NCBI GenBank assembly: GCA_963809765.1
Contig: CAWEKT010000003.1
Span: forward strand, 62,001 to 126,000
Direction: 5' to 3'
DNA from: JACVRM01 sp963809765
GTDB lineage: Bacteria; Actinomycetota; Thermoleophilia; Gaiellales; Gaiellaceae
Length of the DNA stretch: 64,000 bases
Shown here: piece after piece, positions 26,801 through 35,173 of the stretch
Layout of the letters: each line of letters starts with the position of its first letter
Position numbering within the stretch: position 1 is the stretch's first letter
The notes under the pieces: model-generated
What the model saw: only the letters and a program-made list of their open reading frames with translations
Database searches by the model: none
Told to the model about the DNA's origin: nothing
Position numbers and translations under genes: made by a program

Positions 26801-27379
26801 TCAGGAGTCCGAGCCCGTGAGGTCCTCGCACTCGGGAGCCTCACGAAAAGCCGTTTCCAGCTCGCCCGCGGCGTCCAGGCCTTCGACCCTCGAGAGCGCC
26901 GACTGGGCGTCGCTCGCCATCCGTGTCAGCGTGTTGCCGATCTCGGCCAACGCGGCGGCGGCCCCGACCCCTGATGCCGTCTCGACGGTGTCGCGGATCT
27001 CGTCCACACCGCCGCTCAGATCGTCGGCCAGGCCGTCGAGCTCCTCCTTCGCTTCGTCGCCCGACTCCGTGTCCGGCGGGCCGAGCCCGCGGATGTCGTC
27101 GACGAACTCGTCCGTCGCCTCGGCCAGCTCGGACACCGCTTCATCGATCGAGTCTCTGGAGACGTCGCCCGAGCGCAGCGGCTCGGCGGCCGACTCCAGG
27201 GAGTCCGTCCATTGGGAGAAGGCCGAGCAGATGTCGCCCGCCCACCCTGTCGCCGACGCCTCGTCGTCGTCGCCGCCGCAGCCCGCAACGAGCCCGGCGA
27301 GCACGAGCACCAGTGCTGCCACGGCGGATGCGCGGAGCGCTGCATGCCGGCGGAGCCCGTTCAACGACATCAAGGACAT
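26801..27379 (-). CDS. Lipoprotein with Cys-framed helical domain
   Basis: 192 residues from the ATG at 27379. Signal peptide ASAVAALVLVLAGLVAGC with lipobox LVAGC, so it is lipid-anchored outside the membrane. The mature part is acidic and helical, framed by WAGDICSAFSQW and a terminal PECEDL. The same frame pattern (WADDVC ... GECRRL) occurs in the protein at 44095-44698, so they are paralogues of an unnamed family. No ribosome site is evident. Upstream lies one copy of the dyad motif. Confidence 0.7.
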   Translation of the reverse strand: MSLMSLNGLRRHAALRASAVAALVLVLAGLVAGCGGDDDEASATGWAGDICSAFSQWTDSLESAAEPLRSGDVSRDSIDEAVSELAEATDEFVDDIRGLGPPDTESGDEAKEELDGLADDLSGGVDEIRDTVETASGVGAAAALAEIGNTLTRMASDAQSALSRVEGLDAAGELETAFREAPECEDLTGSDS

Positions 27380-27400
27380 ACCACCAGCGGATACGCCGGA

Positions 27401-27423
27401 GGGCATCCTCCCGATCGGATGAC
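27401..27423 (-). promoter_or_regulatory. TCATCCC dyad motif, site before the lipoprotein gene
   Basis: On the minus strand GTCATCCGATCGGGAGGATG, about 22 nt before the ATG at 27379 and immediately downstream of the neighbouring regulator's stop codon. Confidence 0.5.
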
Positions 27424-27427
27424 GCCT

Positions 27428-28126
27428 CTAACGCGGGCCGGCGTCGGTCGACGCCAGGTACATCAGGGTGGCCGTGACCCTGCGGTTCACCTGCTCGGAC
27501 CCGTCCAGGCCGAGCTTGGCAAAAATGGTGCTGACGTGCCGCTCGACCGCGCGCCGCGTGATCGAGAGCGCCTCGGCGATCCCCCGGTTGCTGTGTCCTG
27601 TCGCGACGAGAGCGAGCAGCTCGCGCTCGCGCGGCGTCAGCCGGTCGAGAGGCGAGTCTCCCCGCGGCTGCTCGAGCAGCTGGTCGACGATGCGGTTGTC
27701 CACCCGTGATCCTCCGGCAGCCACCTCCCGGAGCGCGGTCGCGAGCTCCTCCGGATCGGTCAGCCGCTCCTTGAGCAGGTAGGCCCGCCCGCTCGATCCC
27801 TCCTCGAACAGCAGCAGGGCGTAAGCCGGATCGGCGTGCTGGCTGAGCACGACCACGCCCACCCCCGGATGGCTGGTGCGCAGCTCGCGCGCGAGCCTGA
27901 TGCCCTCGTCGGTGGCCGTCGGCGGCATGCGGATGTCCGTCACGACTGCGTCGGGACGGAGTCGATCGACGGCGTCGAGCACGCCCGCGAGGTCCGTGCG
28001 TACACCGACCAGCTGCACGTCCTCGATCTCCTCCAGCACGTGCACGATGCCCGCGCGCGCGAGCATGTTGTCCTCCCCGACGACGACGCGAATCGGCGCA
28101 CGCACAGGCGACTGCACGTCGCTCAT
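27428..28126 (-). CDS. NarL/FixJ-type response regulator
   Basis: 232 residues. Receiver domain: IRVVVGEDNMLARAGIV with the acidic pocket, VVTDIRMPP with the phosphorylated Asp near residue 62, VVVLSQHAD and YLLKERL with the conserved Lys. C-terminal LuxR helix-turn-helix: LTPRERELLALVATGHSNRGIAEAL, RAVERHVSTIFAKLGL. Start chosen at ATG 28126. No kinase is adjacent; the paralogous regulator at 32330 has one. Two palindromes lie in the divergent promoter region. Confidence 0.88.
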   Translation of the reverse strand: MSDVQSPVRAPIRVVVGEDNMLARAGIVHVLEEIEDVQLVGVRTDLAGVLDAVDRLRPDAVVTDIRMPPTATDEGIRLARELRTSHPGVGVVVLSQHADPAYALLLFEEGSSGRAYLLKERLTDPEELATALREVAAGGSRVDNRIVDQLLEQPRGDSPLDRLTPRERELLALVATGHSNRGIAEALSITRRAVERHVSTIFAKLGLDGSEQVNRRVTATLMYLASTDAGPR

Positions 28127-28231
28127 CCGTCGTGCCGCCTCGCCACCGGAACCCCGCCGGAGGTTGGGCGTACCTCGTGGAGGCGACGTGAACCGCGCAC
28201 GGCTGAACTGTACGGGAACACCCCGAGCCAT

Positions 28232-28266
28232 GTGTGTTTTTACACACCAGCCATGGGTGTATACAC
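28232..28266. promoter_or_regulatory. Two AT-rich palindromes between divergent regulators
   Basis: GTGTGT-TTTT-ACACAC (28232-28247) and GTGTATACAC (28257-28266), separated by CAGCCATGG. They stand out from GC-rich surroundings and lie between a NarL-type and a LAL-type regulator gene, so they are candidate operators for one or both. Confidence 0.5.
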
Positions 28267-28359
28267 GCACAGCGAGGCTGCGCCGCCCGAACCCTCCGTG
28301 CGTGCGCGCGCGGATGCCCCGCCCGCCCGCGCCGGAGAGACTCGCCCCGAGTCCCTTCG

Positions 28360-30654
28360 ATGCCGACCCCCATCGTGGCCCCCACTCCGGCTAGCCGCCG
28401 CGCGCGCAGCGGCCGTGAGCGCACGCCCGCGCTCGCCCTCGTCGCGCCAGGCCCGGAATCGGTCGTCCAGGTCCTCGACTCCAAGCTCCGGCGCCCCGAC
28501 GTCGAGCCCGGCACGGTCTCGCGGACCGGGCTCGTCAACCGCCTGCGGTCGACGGAGGGAGTCCGGCTCGCAGTGATCGCGGCGCCGCCGGGCTACGGCA
28601 AGACCACGCTGCTCGCTCAGTGGGCCGCGCGAGATCCAAGGCCCTTCGCCTGGGTCACGCTGGACGAGCACGACGCCGACCTGCTGGTGCTGCTCCGACA
28701 CCTCGCCGTCGCGTGCTCACGTGTCGCACCGCTCGACGACGCAGTGCTCCGGCGGGTGTCCGCATCCGACTCCGTCTGGCGCGACGCCGCTCCTGCGCTC
28801 GCCTCCGCGGTCGCCGCCTGCGAGCGACCGTTCGTGCTGGTGATCGACGGCGTCGAGCACTTGCGTCGCGGCGATCCCGCCGAGCTGGTCGGCGCCCTCG
28901 GCGACAATCTCCCTGCCGGCTCCCTGCTGGTGACGGCCGGCCGTACCCGCCCGCCGCTTCCGCTCGCGCGGCTGCGAGCCTCCGGGGAGCTGCTGGAGCT
29001 CAGCGCCGACGACCTCAGGCTTGGCCGCAGGGAGGGGCTGCTCCTGCTACGAGGAGCCGGCCTTCGGCTCCCGGACGAGGAGTCGGCCGAGCTGCTCGAG
29101 CGGGGCGAAGGGTGGGCCGCGGGCATCTACCTGGCAGCGCTCGGACGCGCCGACCGGAACGCGACCGGCGGGGACGACCGCTACGTGGCCGAGTACCTGG
29201 AGGAGCAGCTTGAACGTATCCCGGCGACCCGGCGTGCCTTCCTCCGTCGTACCTCCGTGCTCGCGCGCCTCACAGGTCCGCTGTGCGACGCCGTGGTCGA
29301 AGGCGCGGGGTCCGCCGTCAAGCTACAGCGGCTCACACGGGAGAACCTCTTCGTGGAGCGGGTCGCCGGTGACGGTGGCTGGTTCCGATACCACCCCGCG
29401 CTGCAGGAGCTGCTTCTGGCCGAGCTCGAACGCGAGGAGCCCGAGCTCGTGACTGCATTGCATGCTCGCGCAGCCGCGTGGCTCGAGACGCACGGAAACC
29501 ACGAAACCGCGCTGGACCATGCTCTCACTGCCGGCGACGTCGAACGTGCCAGGCGCATGCTCGCCGCCGTCGCGCTGCCCGCCTGCCACCACGGCCGCCT
29601 CTCCGCCGTGCAGGCGTGGCTGGAGCGGTTCGCCGCGCAGGTCGCACCCGAGGACTTCCCCGGCATCGCTGCGCTGCGAGGCTGGGTGCACGCGCTCCTC
29701 GGGCACCCAGCGGAGGCAGAGCGCTGGCTGGCGACCGCGGAAGCGGGCTGCGCGGCAGGGCATGGCGGCCCGTCGTCGAGCGCCTGGACGACCTTGCTCC
29801 GGGCGGCGATGTGCCCGAGCGGGCCCGAGCGTGCGGAGCGTGAGCTCGAGGGCCTGCTCGCCGGCGAGACACCACCGGGCACCTGGCTGCCGACGGCGCT
29901 GCTCCTGCACGCGGCGACCTCGCTTCTGCGCGGGGAGACGGCGGCCGGCGCCGACCGGCTGGACGCCGCTGCCACGGCCGCGGAGCAGCTCGACGCCGGA
30001 GACGTCCGGATCGTCGCGCTGGCGGTGCGCTCACTGCTGGCGGAGGGGTCGGGCGATGCTGCCGAGGCCGAACGCCTCGCCCTGGAAGCCCGCGCGCTCG
30101 CCGCCACCGGCGCATTCGAGGAGAGCGCCGCGAGCGCCATCGCGCACGCCGCCGCCGCGCGCGCCTGCCTGGCGCTGGGGCGCTGGGAGGAGGCCCGTCA
30201 GGAGCTCGTCGAGGCCGAACGTCAGGCGCGCTTCCTCACCCATGCGCTGCCGTGGCTTGCGCTCGAGACGCGGCTCGCGCTCGCCTCCGCGTACATCGCG
30301 CTCCGCGAACGCGACGGCGCCGCGGCACAACTCGTCGAGCTCGATGCGGTGCTTGTCGAGCGACCGGGGCTTGCGGCCGTCGCGGAGCTGGTTGCGGGCC
30401 TCCGCCGGCAGGTCGACGAGCTGCCCAAGCCCCGAAACGGCCGGGCCGCCGGGCTCACCGGCGCCGAGCTGCGCCTGCTGCCGCTGCTCGCCACCCACCT
30501 TTCGTTCCGCGAGATCGGTGAGCGCCTCTACGTCTCGCGCAACACGATCAAGACGCAGGCGATCTCGATCTACCGCAAGCTCGGCGTCTCGAGCCGGAGC
30601 GCCGCGATCGTTCGAGCGTCCGAGCTCGGCCTCGTCGACGGCCCAGCCCCGTAG
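28360..30654 (+). CDS. LAL/MalT-family LuxR transcriptional regulator
   Basis: 764 residues. N-terminal P-loop ATPase: AAPPGYGKTTLLAQWAARD near residue 75, Walker B-like FVLVIDGVEHL, then the MalT-type winged segment (YLEEQLERIPATRRAFLRRTSVL). The middle is a long TPR-like alpha-helical array (residues 350-660). The C-terminal HTH is LTGAELRLLPLLATHLSFREIGERLYVSRNTIKTQAISIYRKLGV. Such proteins sense an inducer and activate transcription after ATP-driven oligomerisation; inducer unknown. I start at ATG 28360; an upstream start at 28234 would read through the operator. Confidence 0.85.
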   Translation: MPTPIVAPTPASRRARSGRERTPALALVAPGPESVVQVLDSKLRRPDVEPGTVSRTGLVNRLRSTEGVRLAVIAAPPGYGKTTLLAQWAARDPRPFAWVTLDEHDADLLVLLRHLAVACSRVAPLDDAVLRRVSASDSVWRDAAPALASAVAACERPFVLVIDGVEHLRRGDPAELVGALGDNLPAGSLLVTAGRTRPPLPLARLRASGELLELSADDLRLGRREGLLLLRGAGLRLPDEESAELLERGEGWAAGIYLAALGRADRNATGGDDRYVAEYLEEQLERIPATRRAFLRRTSVLARLTGPLCDAVVEGAGSAVKLQRLTRENLFVERVAGDGGWFRYHPALQELLLAELEREEPELVTALHARAAAWLETHGNHETALDHALTAGDVERARRMLAAVALPACHHGRLSAVQAWLERFAAQVAPEDFPGIAALRGWVHALLGHPAEAERWLATAEAGCAAGHGGPSSSAWTTLLRAAMCPSGPERAERELEGLLAGETPPGTWLPTALLLHAATSLLRGETAAGADRLDAAATAAEQLDAGDVRIVALAVRSLLAEGSGDAAEAERLALEARALAATGAFEESAASAIAHAAAARACLALGRWEEARQELVEAERQARFLTHALPWLALETRLALASAYIALRERDGAAAQLVELDAVLVERPGLAAVAELVAGLRRQVDELPKPRNGRAAGLTGAELRLLPLLATHLSFREIGERLYVSRNTIKTQAISIYRKLGVSSRSAAIVRASELGLVDGPAP

Positions 30655-30717
30655 GAGGATTCGCGAGACGATGACCGAGCCGCCGGAGCAACGTTCCACC
30701 AAACGCTCGTAGCGCCG

Positions 30718-30736
30718 TCGTCTCAACGGGATGATG
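30718..30736 (+). promoter_or_regulatory. TCATCCC dyad motif, site before the AhpD-like gene
   Basis: TCGTCTCAACGGGATGATG, 40 nt before the GTG at 30777; the right half GGGATGATG is conserved. Confidence 0.45.
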
Positions 30737-30776
30737 CGCCGGGTGCCCTGGGGCACTTGGATCAGGGCGAGAGGCT

Positions 30777-31130
30777 GTGGCGGAGCACGAAGACACCCTG
30801 CGGAGGCTGTCCGTACGCGACGACGAGTTCGTCGAGCAGCTCCTCGGTGACACCCGGGCGAACGAGACCGTGTCCCGACTCGACGGCAAGACGCACGCAC
30901 TCGTCCGCGTGGCCGCGATGGTCGCCCTCGACGCGGCTCCGCCCTCCTACATGGATGCGATCCGCTCGGCACAGCGATTCGGCGCTTCATGCGACGAGAT
31001 CGTCGGCTGCCTGATCGCAGTCATACCGGTCGTCGGCGTCGCCCGGGTCGTTTCCGCCGCCCCGAAGGTCGGACTCGCCCTGGGCTACGACGTCGAGGCG
31101 GCGCTCGAGGCGCACCTGAGCTCGGCCTAG
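30777..31130 (+). CDS. Carboxymuconolactone decarboxylase/AhpD-like protein
   Basis: 117 residues, all alpha. HALVRVAAMVALDAAPPSYMDAIRSAQRFGASCDEIVGCLIAVIPVVGVARVVSAAPKVGLALG matches the CMD fold. Instead of the AhpD CxxC, the two cysteines are six apart (SCDEIVGC), so peroxidase-reductase activity is doubtful. A monocistronic position between two hairpins and the upstream dyad motif suggest its own regulation. Confidence 0.7.
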   Translation: MAEHEDTLRRLSVRDDEFVEQLLGDTRANETVSRLDGKTHALVRVAAMVALDAAPPSYMDAIRSAQRFGASCDEIVGCLIAVIPVVGVARVVSAAPKVGLALGYDVEAALEAHLSSA

Positions 31131-31146
31131 GGCGGCCGAGCCGCCC
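31130..31146 (+). terminator. Hairpin after the AhpD-like gene
   Basis: GGGCGGC-CGA-GCCGCCC followed by TTGTGGTT, overlapping the stop codon's last base. Confidence 0.55.
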
Positions 31147-31158
31147 TTGTGGTTCTGA

Positions 31159-31178
31159 GTCATATACGGGCATGACGG
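31159..31178 (+). promoter_or_regulatory. Weak TCATCCC-like site before the histidine kinase
   Basis: GTCATATACGGGCATGACGG retains the TCAT and CGGG-ATGA halves with one extra base; 138 nt before the kinase start. Least certain family member. Confidence 0.3.
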
Positions 31179-31316
31179 GGCGCTTTAGGGCAGGGCGCGC
31201 CTCGGCCTGAAGGGGTGCGGCGTCAGCGCAGGTCGCCAGCGACCGCGGAGGCGCCGCGCTCGCGATCGATCCGCTGCGGGTTTGCCTCGCTCCGGTGCCG
31301 AAGCGATCATCTTCGG

Positions 31317-32267
31317 GTGGCCGCGAACCTCAGAGGCGCCGAGCCGGTAACCCCGGCCGGACTCGAGCCGCTTCTGCGGGAAGCACTCGGCGACCCAACC
31401 CTGAGCCTCGCGCTCTGGCAACCCGAACGGAACGCGTACGCCGATGTCGCCGGGCGGCCGTTCACCCTTCCGACGGGCAGCAGCCGTGTGGCGGTGACGA
31501 CCATCGCCCGCAACGGCGATCCGTTCGCGGTGCTCGTCCACGACTCGGCTCTCGCTCCCGAGGCCTCCGCGGCGAAGGCGCTCGCCTCCACGGTGCTCAT
31601 GCTGCTCGAGAACCTCCTCCTGGTCGAGGAGCTCCGACGGTCGCGTGCGCGCGTCGTCGCCGCTGCCCAGCAGGAGCGCCTGCGCCTCGAGCGCAACCTG
31701 CACGACGGGGCGCAGCAGCGTCTCTTTGCCCTGCTGCTCAAGATTCGAGACCTGCGCGCGGAGGTCGGCGACGGCGAGCCCACCCGGAAGCTCGACGCGA
31801 TCGCCGAGGACGCGTCCGCCGCGCTGGAAGAGCTCCGCGAGCTCGCCCACGGCCTCTACCCGACAGTGCTCCGGGACCGAGGCTTGCCCGATGCGCTGCG
31901 CTCGCTCGCGGCGCGATCTGCCGTCCCGACCGAGGTCATCGACGGCGACATCGGGCGCCTGCCCGCGGTGGCGGAGGAGGCGGTGTACTTCTGCGCCCTC
32001 GAGGCGATCCAGAACGCCGTCAAGCACGCAGGGCCTCGCGCACGCGTGACCGTGACTTTCGAGCGAGCGGGCGATGATCTGCTCTTCGAGATCGCCGACG
32101 ACGGCGTCGGCTTCACCCCGGGGCAGGCGTCGGGCGGCATCGGCCTCGTCGGCATGACCGACCGAGTCGGAGCAGTCGGCGGGTCGCTGGAGCTCACGGC
32201 GGTACCCGGACGCGGCACCACCGTCCGCGGATCGGTTCCCGGCGTGTTCGCCGCAACGTCCGGCTGA
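31317..32267 (+). CDS. NarL-type sensor histidine kinase, short form without sensor domain
   Basis: 316 residues. HisKA_3 dimerisation/phosphoacceptor helix QQERLRLERNLHDGAQQRLFALLLKI with the phospho-His near residue 127, and the HATPase domain EEAVYFCALEAIQNAVKHA, FEIADDGVGF, GGIGLVGMTDRVGAVGGSLEL. The first 100 residues look like the tail of a longer kinase (VTPAGLEPLLREALGDPTLSLALWQPER). The usual upstream membrane or sensor half is missing, so this may be a truncated or soluble kinase. Probably pairs with the regulator 62 nt downstream. Confidence 0.85.
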   Translation: MAANLRGAEPVTPAGLEPLLREALGDPTLSLALWQPERNAYADVAGRPFTLPTGSSRVAVTTIARNGDPFAVLVHDSALAPEASAAKALASTVLMLLENLLLVEELRRSRARVVAAAQQERLRLERNLHDGAQQRLFALLLKIRDLRAEVGDGEPTRKLDAIAEDASAALEELRELAHGLYPTVLRDRGLPDALRSLAARSAVPTEVIDGDIGRLPAVAEEAVYFCALEAIQNAVKHAGPRARVTVTFERAGDDLLFEIADDGVGFTPGQASGGIGLVGMTDRVGAVGGSLELTAVPGRGTTVRGSVPGVFAATSG

Positions 32268-32272
32268 TCCGC

Positions 32273-32292
32273 GTCATCCCAGCGGGGCGATG
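32273..32292 (+). promoter_or_regulatory. TCATCCC dyad motif, site before the response regulator
   Basis: GTCATCCCAGCGGGGCGATG, 37 nt before the ATG at 32330, in the gap between kinase and regulator; suggests autoregulation if the regulator binds it. Confidence 0.55.
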
Positions 32293-32329
32293 AAGCCCAC
32301 GAGCCCCTGCTGTCTGCTCAGGCAGGCAC

Positions 32330-33100
32330 ATGAACATCTCCGGGGAGACGCGCGCCGGCCGCGCACGACGGGAGCCGGGCGCCGATTCACCCACACCACC
32401 CGGCGTGATCAAGGTCGTGCTCGGCGAGGATGGCTTGCTCGCACGCGAGGGCATCACGGCAGTCCTCGCCCGTCTGGACGGGATCGAGCTGGTGGCCGCG
32501 TGCGACGACCTGAGCTCGCTCCGTGCGGCGATCGAGCGCTCGGCTCCGGACGTCGTCCTGACCGACCTGCGGCTGCCGCCGACCCACACCGACGAAGGTG
32601 TCCGGCTGGCGACCGAGCTCCGCCGAACCCGGCCGCACGTCGGCGTGATCGTGCTCAGCCAGCAGGCGGAGCCGCTCTACGCCACTGCACTCCTGGCTGA
32701 GGGCGCCGGTGGCCGGGGCTACCTGCTCAAGGAGCGGCTGCGCGACCACGCGGAGCTTGCCGCGGCCATCCGGGACGTCGCGGCGGGCGGTGCGGTCGTC
32801 GATCCGCGCGTGGTCGACGCCGTGCTGGCTCTGCGAGGGCAGCGCGAGCAGTCGTCGCTCGCCGCGTTGACCCCGCGCGAACGGGAGATCCTCGCCCTGA
32901 TCGCCGCGGGAGACAGCAACAGCGCGATCGCGGCCGAGCTCGGCCTCGCCAAACGCGGCGTCGAGCGGCACGTCAACTCGATCTTTGCGAAGCTCGACCT
33001 CGGCGATCCGGCGAACGTCAGCCGCCGGGTCAAGGCCGCGCTCCTGTTTCTCACGGGCGAGGGTCGGCTCACCATCCCGAGCCCAACCGGCCGCGACTGA
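32330..33100 (+). CDS. NarL/FixJ-type response regulator paired with the kinase
   Basis: 256 residues with a 25-residue disordered N-terminus. Receiver: IKVVLGEDGLLAREGIT, VVLTDLRLPP (phospho-Asp), VIVLSQQAE, YLLKERL. HTH: LTPREREILALIAAGDSNSAIAAELGLAKRGVERHVNSIFAKLDL. Closely similar to the regulator at 27428-28126 across both domains (ED-LLAREG/MLARAG, PPTxTDEGxRLA, YLLKERL), so they are paralogues and may recognise related sites. The best candidate binder of the dyad motif found before nearby genes; this is inference. Confidence 0.9.
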   Translation: MNISGETRAGRARREPGADSPTPPGVIKVVLGEDGLLAREGITAVLARLDGIELVAACDDLSSLRAAIERSAPDVVLTDLRLPPTHTDEGVRLATELRRTRPHVGVIVLSQQAEPLYATALLAEGAGGRGYLLKERLRDHAELAAAIRDVAAGGAVVDPRVVDAVLALRGQREQSSLAALTPREREILALIAAGDSNSAIAAELGLAKRGVERHVNSIFAKLDLGDPANVSRRVKAALLFLTGEGRLTIPSPTGRD

Positions 33101-33112
33101 CCCCGTAGAGCC

Positions 33113-33949
33113 TCAGCCGGGTCGCTTCGGCTCGAACGGGCGCAGCTCGTCCTGGCCGGGCTGGACGATGCCGACGTGTGCATCCGGCACCTCGTTCCAG
33201 GCGCCCTCGAGGTCGCCGAGGGGCTCGGAGACCACCACTCGGGCCTCGTCGGAGAGGACGTCGAACCTGCGGTCGTCGGGATAGCGCTCCTTCAACACGC
33301 TCGGATGGGTGCTGAAGAAGAGCGTGCGCGACTTGCCCTCGCTCGAGTAGCGGGCGGCCACGATCCGCTCCCCGTCGCTCACCGCCACGGACATCTGCAG
33401 GGGGTGCTCGACCGCGTGCCGGGCACCGATCTCCTCGACGAAGCCGACCATGCGCTCCAACGCGGCCACCGGGTCGTCCTCGAGGCCGAAGGTCAGCGCC
33501 AGATGAAAGAGCACCTCCGAGTCGCTCGAGCCTTCGATCTCGGGCAGCAGGGAGGGATCGACGGCGAGCAGCAGGTCACGGCGCACTCGCCCGAACTCGC
33601 GGACGAGGCCGTTGTGCATGAAGAGCCAGCGTCCGTGCCGGAAGGGATGCGTATTGGTCTCCTGGACGGCCGTCCCCGTCGATGCGCGGATGTGCGCGAA
33701 GAAGAGCGGTGAGGAGACGTGTGTGACGAGCTCGCGCAGGTTCCGGTCATTCCAGGCCGGGTGGACGCTGCGATAGACGCCGGGCACCTCGTTCGTGCCG
33801 TCGTACCAGCCGACCCCGAAGCCGTCGCCGTTCGTCGTCGTGGCTCCCATGCGCGCGTGCAGGCTCTGGTCGATCAGCGAGTGGACCGGCTGGAGCACGA
33901 GCAGCTCCATCGCGATCGGGTCGCCGTAGTAGGCCAGCCATCTGCACAC
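33113..33949 (-). CDS. Class II glutamine amidotransferase (YafJ/EgtC-like)
   Basis: 278 residues. The catalytic Cys follows the initiator (MCRWLAYYGDP), and the Ntn-hydrolase pattern continues with HSLIDQSLHARMG, TNGDGFGVGWY, FFAHIRASTG and HNGLVREF. Stand-alone members hydrolyse gamma-glutamyl amides; EgtC acts in ergothioneine synthesis but no egt genes are nearby. GGGAGAG lies 5 nt before the GTG. The gene converges on the response regulator with a 12-nt gap. A dyad motif lies 54 nt upstream. Confidence 0.88.
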   Translation of the reverse strand: MCRWLAYYGDPIAMELLVLQPVHSLIDQSLHARMGATTTNGDGFGVGWYDGTNEVPGVYRSVHPAWNDRNLRELVTHVSSPLFFAHIRASTGTAVQETNTHPFRHGRWLFMHNGLVREFGRVRRDLLLAVDPSLLPEIEGSSDSEVLFHLALTFGLEDDPVAALERMVGFVEEIGARHAVEHPLQMSVAVSDGERIVAARYSSEGKSRTLFFSTHPSVLKERYPDDRRFDVLSDEARVVVSEPLGDLEGAWNEVPDAHVGIVQPGQDELRPFEPKRPG

Positions 33950-34002
33950 GGAGCTCTCCCTTCGTCGCCTAGCGAGAGGGTGCGCCGCACCGAGGGGGCG
34001 GA

Positions 34003-34022
34003 GCATCGTCCCGTCGGCATGA
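34003..34022 (-). promoter_or_regulatory. TCATCCC dyad motif, site before the glutamine amidotransferase
   Basis: Minus strand TCATGCCGACGGGACGATGC followed by TCCGCC; same 3' flank as the 25992 site. About 54 nt before the GTG. Confidence 0.55.
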
Positions 34023-34042
34023 GCGGCGGGCAACAGCGCCGG

Positions 34043-34065
34043 TTCATTCGATCTGGGTGAGGATG
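34043..34065 (+). promoter_or_regulatory. TCATCCC dyad motif, site before the holin-phosphodiesterase gene
   Basis: TTCATTCGATCTGGGTGAGG, 40 nt before the ATG at 34105. Together with the 34003 site on the other strand it forms a divergent pair. Confidence 0.55.
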
Positions 34066-34104
34066 CGTCGCGGCCGGGACGATTCGATTGGCGGGCGGGC
34101 GATC

Positions 34105-35168
34105 ATGAGCGAGACCAACCACACAGCAGCTGACGGCCCAGCGAGCGCGGCAGCCCTCCGGCGGTGGCGCGAGCCCGAGCGTCCGCGCATCCGTCCGCTC
34201 CGCCTCGCAGTGGCCTGGGTGCTGTCGGCGGCCGCGCTGCTGTTTGCCGCGTGGGTGGTGCCGGGCGTCCAGGTCGAGGGCTTCGGCGGGGCGCTGGTCG
34301 CGGCCTTGCTCATCGCGTTGCTGAACGCGGTTCTGCCGCCCGTGCTGGCTGCCTTACGGCTTCCGTTCACGCTGGTCCTCGGACTGCTGCTGGTGCTCGT
34401 CCTCGACGCGCTGATGTTCATGATCGTCGCGGAGATCGCGCCGGGCGCTCTCTCCGTCGACTCCTTCTGGTGGGCGCTGGCGGCGCGCGCTCCTGGCCTC
34501 GCTCGCCTCGGTGGCGCTGGACACGATCTTCCGCTCCGACGACGACGAGACCTACCTGATCCGGGTGACGCAGCGCATCGCGCGACGCTCGGGCGAGCAG
34601 GTTCACAGCGATGAGCCCGGCCTCATCTACCTCGAGATCGACGGACTCGCGCTGCCGGTGCTGCAGCGCGCGATCGATGTGTGTCGTCATCCGCGATCTG
34701 ATCGTCTACGGGGTCCTGGCGGACATGATGAAGGGGCGTCCCGCCATCTACGCCACCTTCTCGAGCTACGACGAGGTCGCGCACCATTCCGGGCTCGAGC
34801 GGGCGGACACGCTCGAGGCGCTGCGCAAGCTCGACCAGCAGTTCAGCCGCATCGACCGGGCGCGCCCGTACGCGCCTCGGCCGTACCACATCGTCGTCCT
34901 CTCGGACCACGGTCAGACACAGGGCGCGACCTTCCTGCAACGCAACGGCTACGGGCTCGATGAGCTCGTCCGGCGCTCGGTCACCGAGCCCGTGACCGCC
35001 GTCGAGGGCGGCGACGAGAACCACGCGAAGGTCGGCACGGCGCTGGAAGAGGCGACGGGCCGCGAGCCCGGCAAGAAGGAGAAACGCGCGAAGAACGACG
35101 TCAGCGGCGAGCGCGTCGTCGTGCTCGGCTCGGGCAACCTCGGGCTGATCTACCTGATGGACGAGCCC
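34105..35168 (+). pseudogene. Membrane-anchored alkaline-phosphatase-superfamily protein with internal and C-terminal deletions
   Basis: The N-terminus has four phage-holin-like membrane helices (AWVLSAAALLFAAWVVPGV, ALVAALLIALLNAVLPPVL), then DTIFRSDDDETYLIRVTQRIARR and LIYLEIDGLALPVLQRA, as in known holin/phosphodiesterase fusions. After this the sequence jumps at about 34675 to MCVVIRDLIVYGVLADMMKGRPAIYATFSSYDEVAHHSG and SDHGQTQGATF, the late part of the domain. By memory of the family, roughly 150-200 residues are missing, including the nucleophile region. It breaks off again at YLMDEPRRL (about 35165). Frame changes also near 34485. Deletion, decay or misassembly. Confidence 0.6.
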
Positions 35169-35173
35169 AGGCG

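Noticed and set aside
28234..28359. Longer N-terminus for the LAL regulator
   Set aside because: Would be Cys/Arg-rich and translate across the palindromic operator; ATG 28360 gives a normal start.
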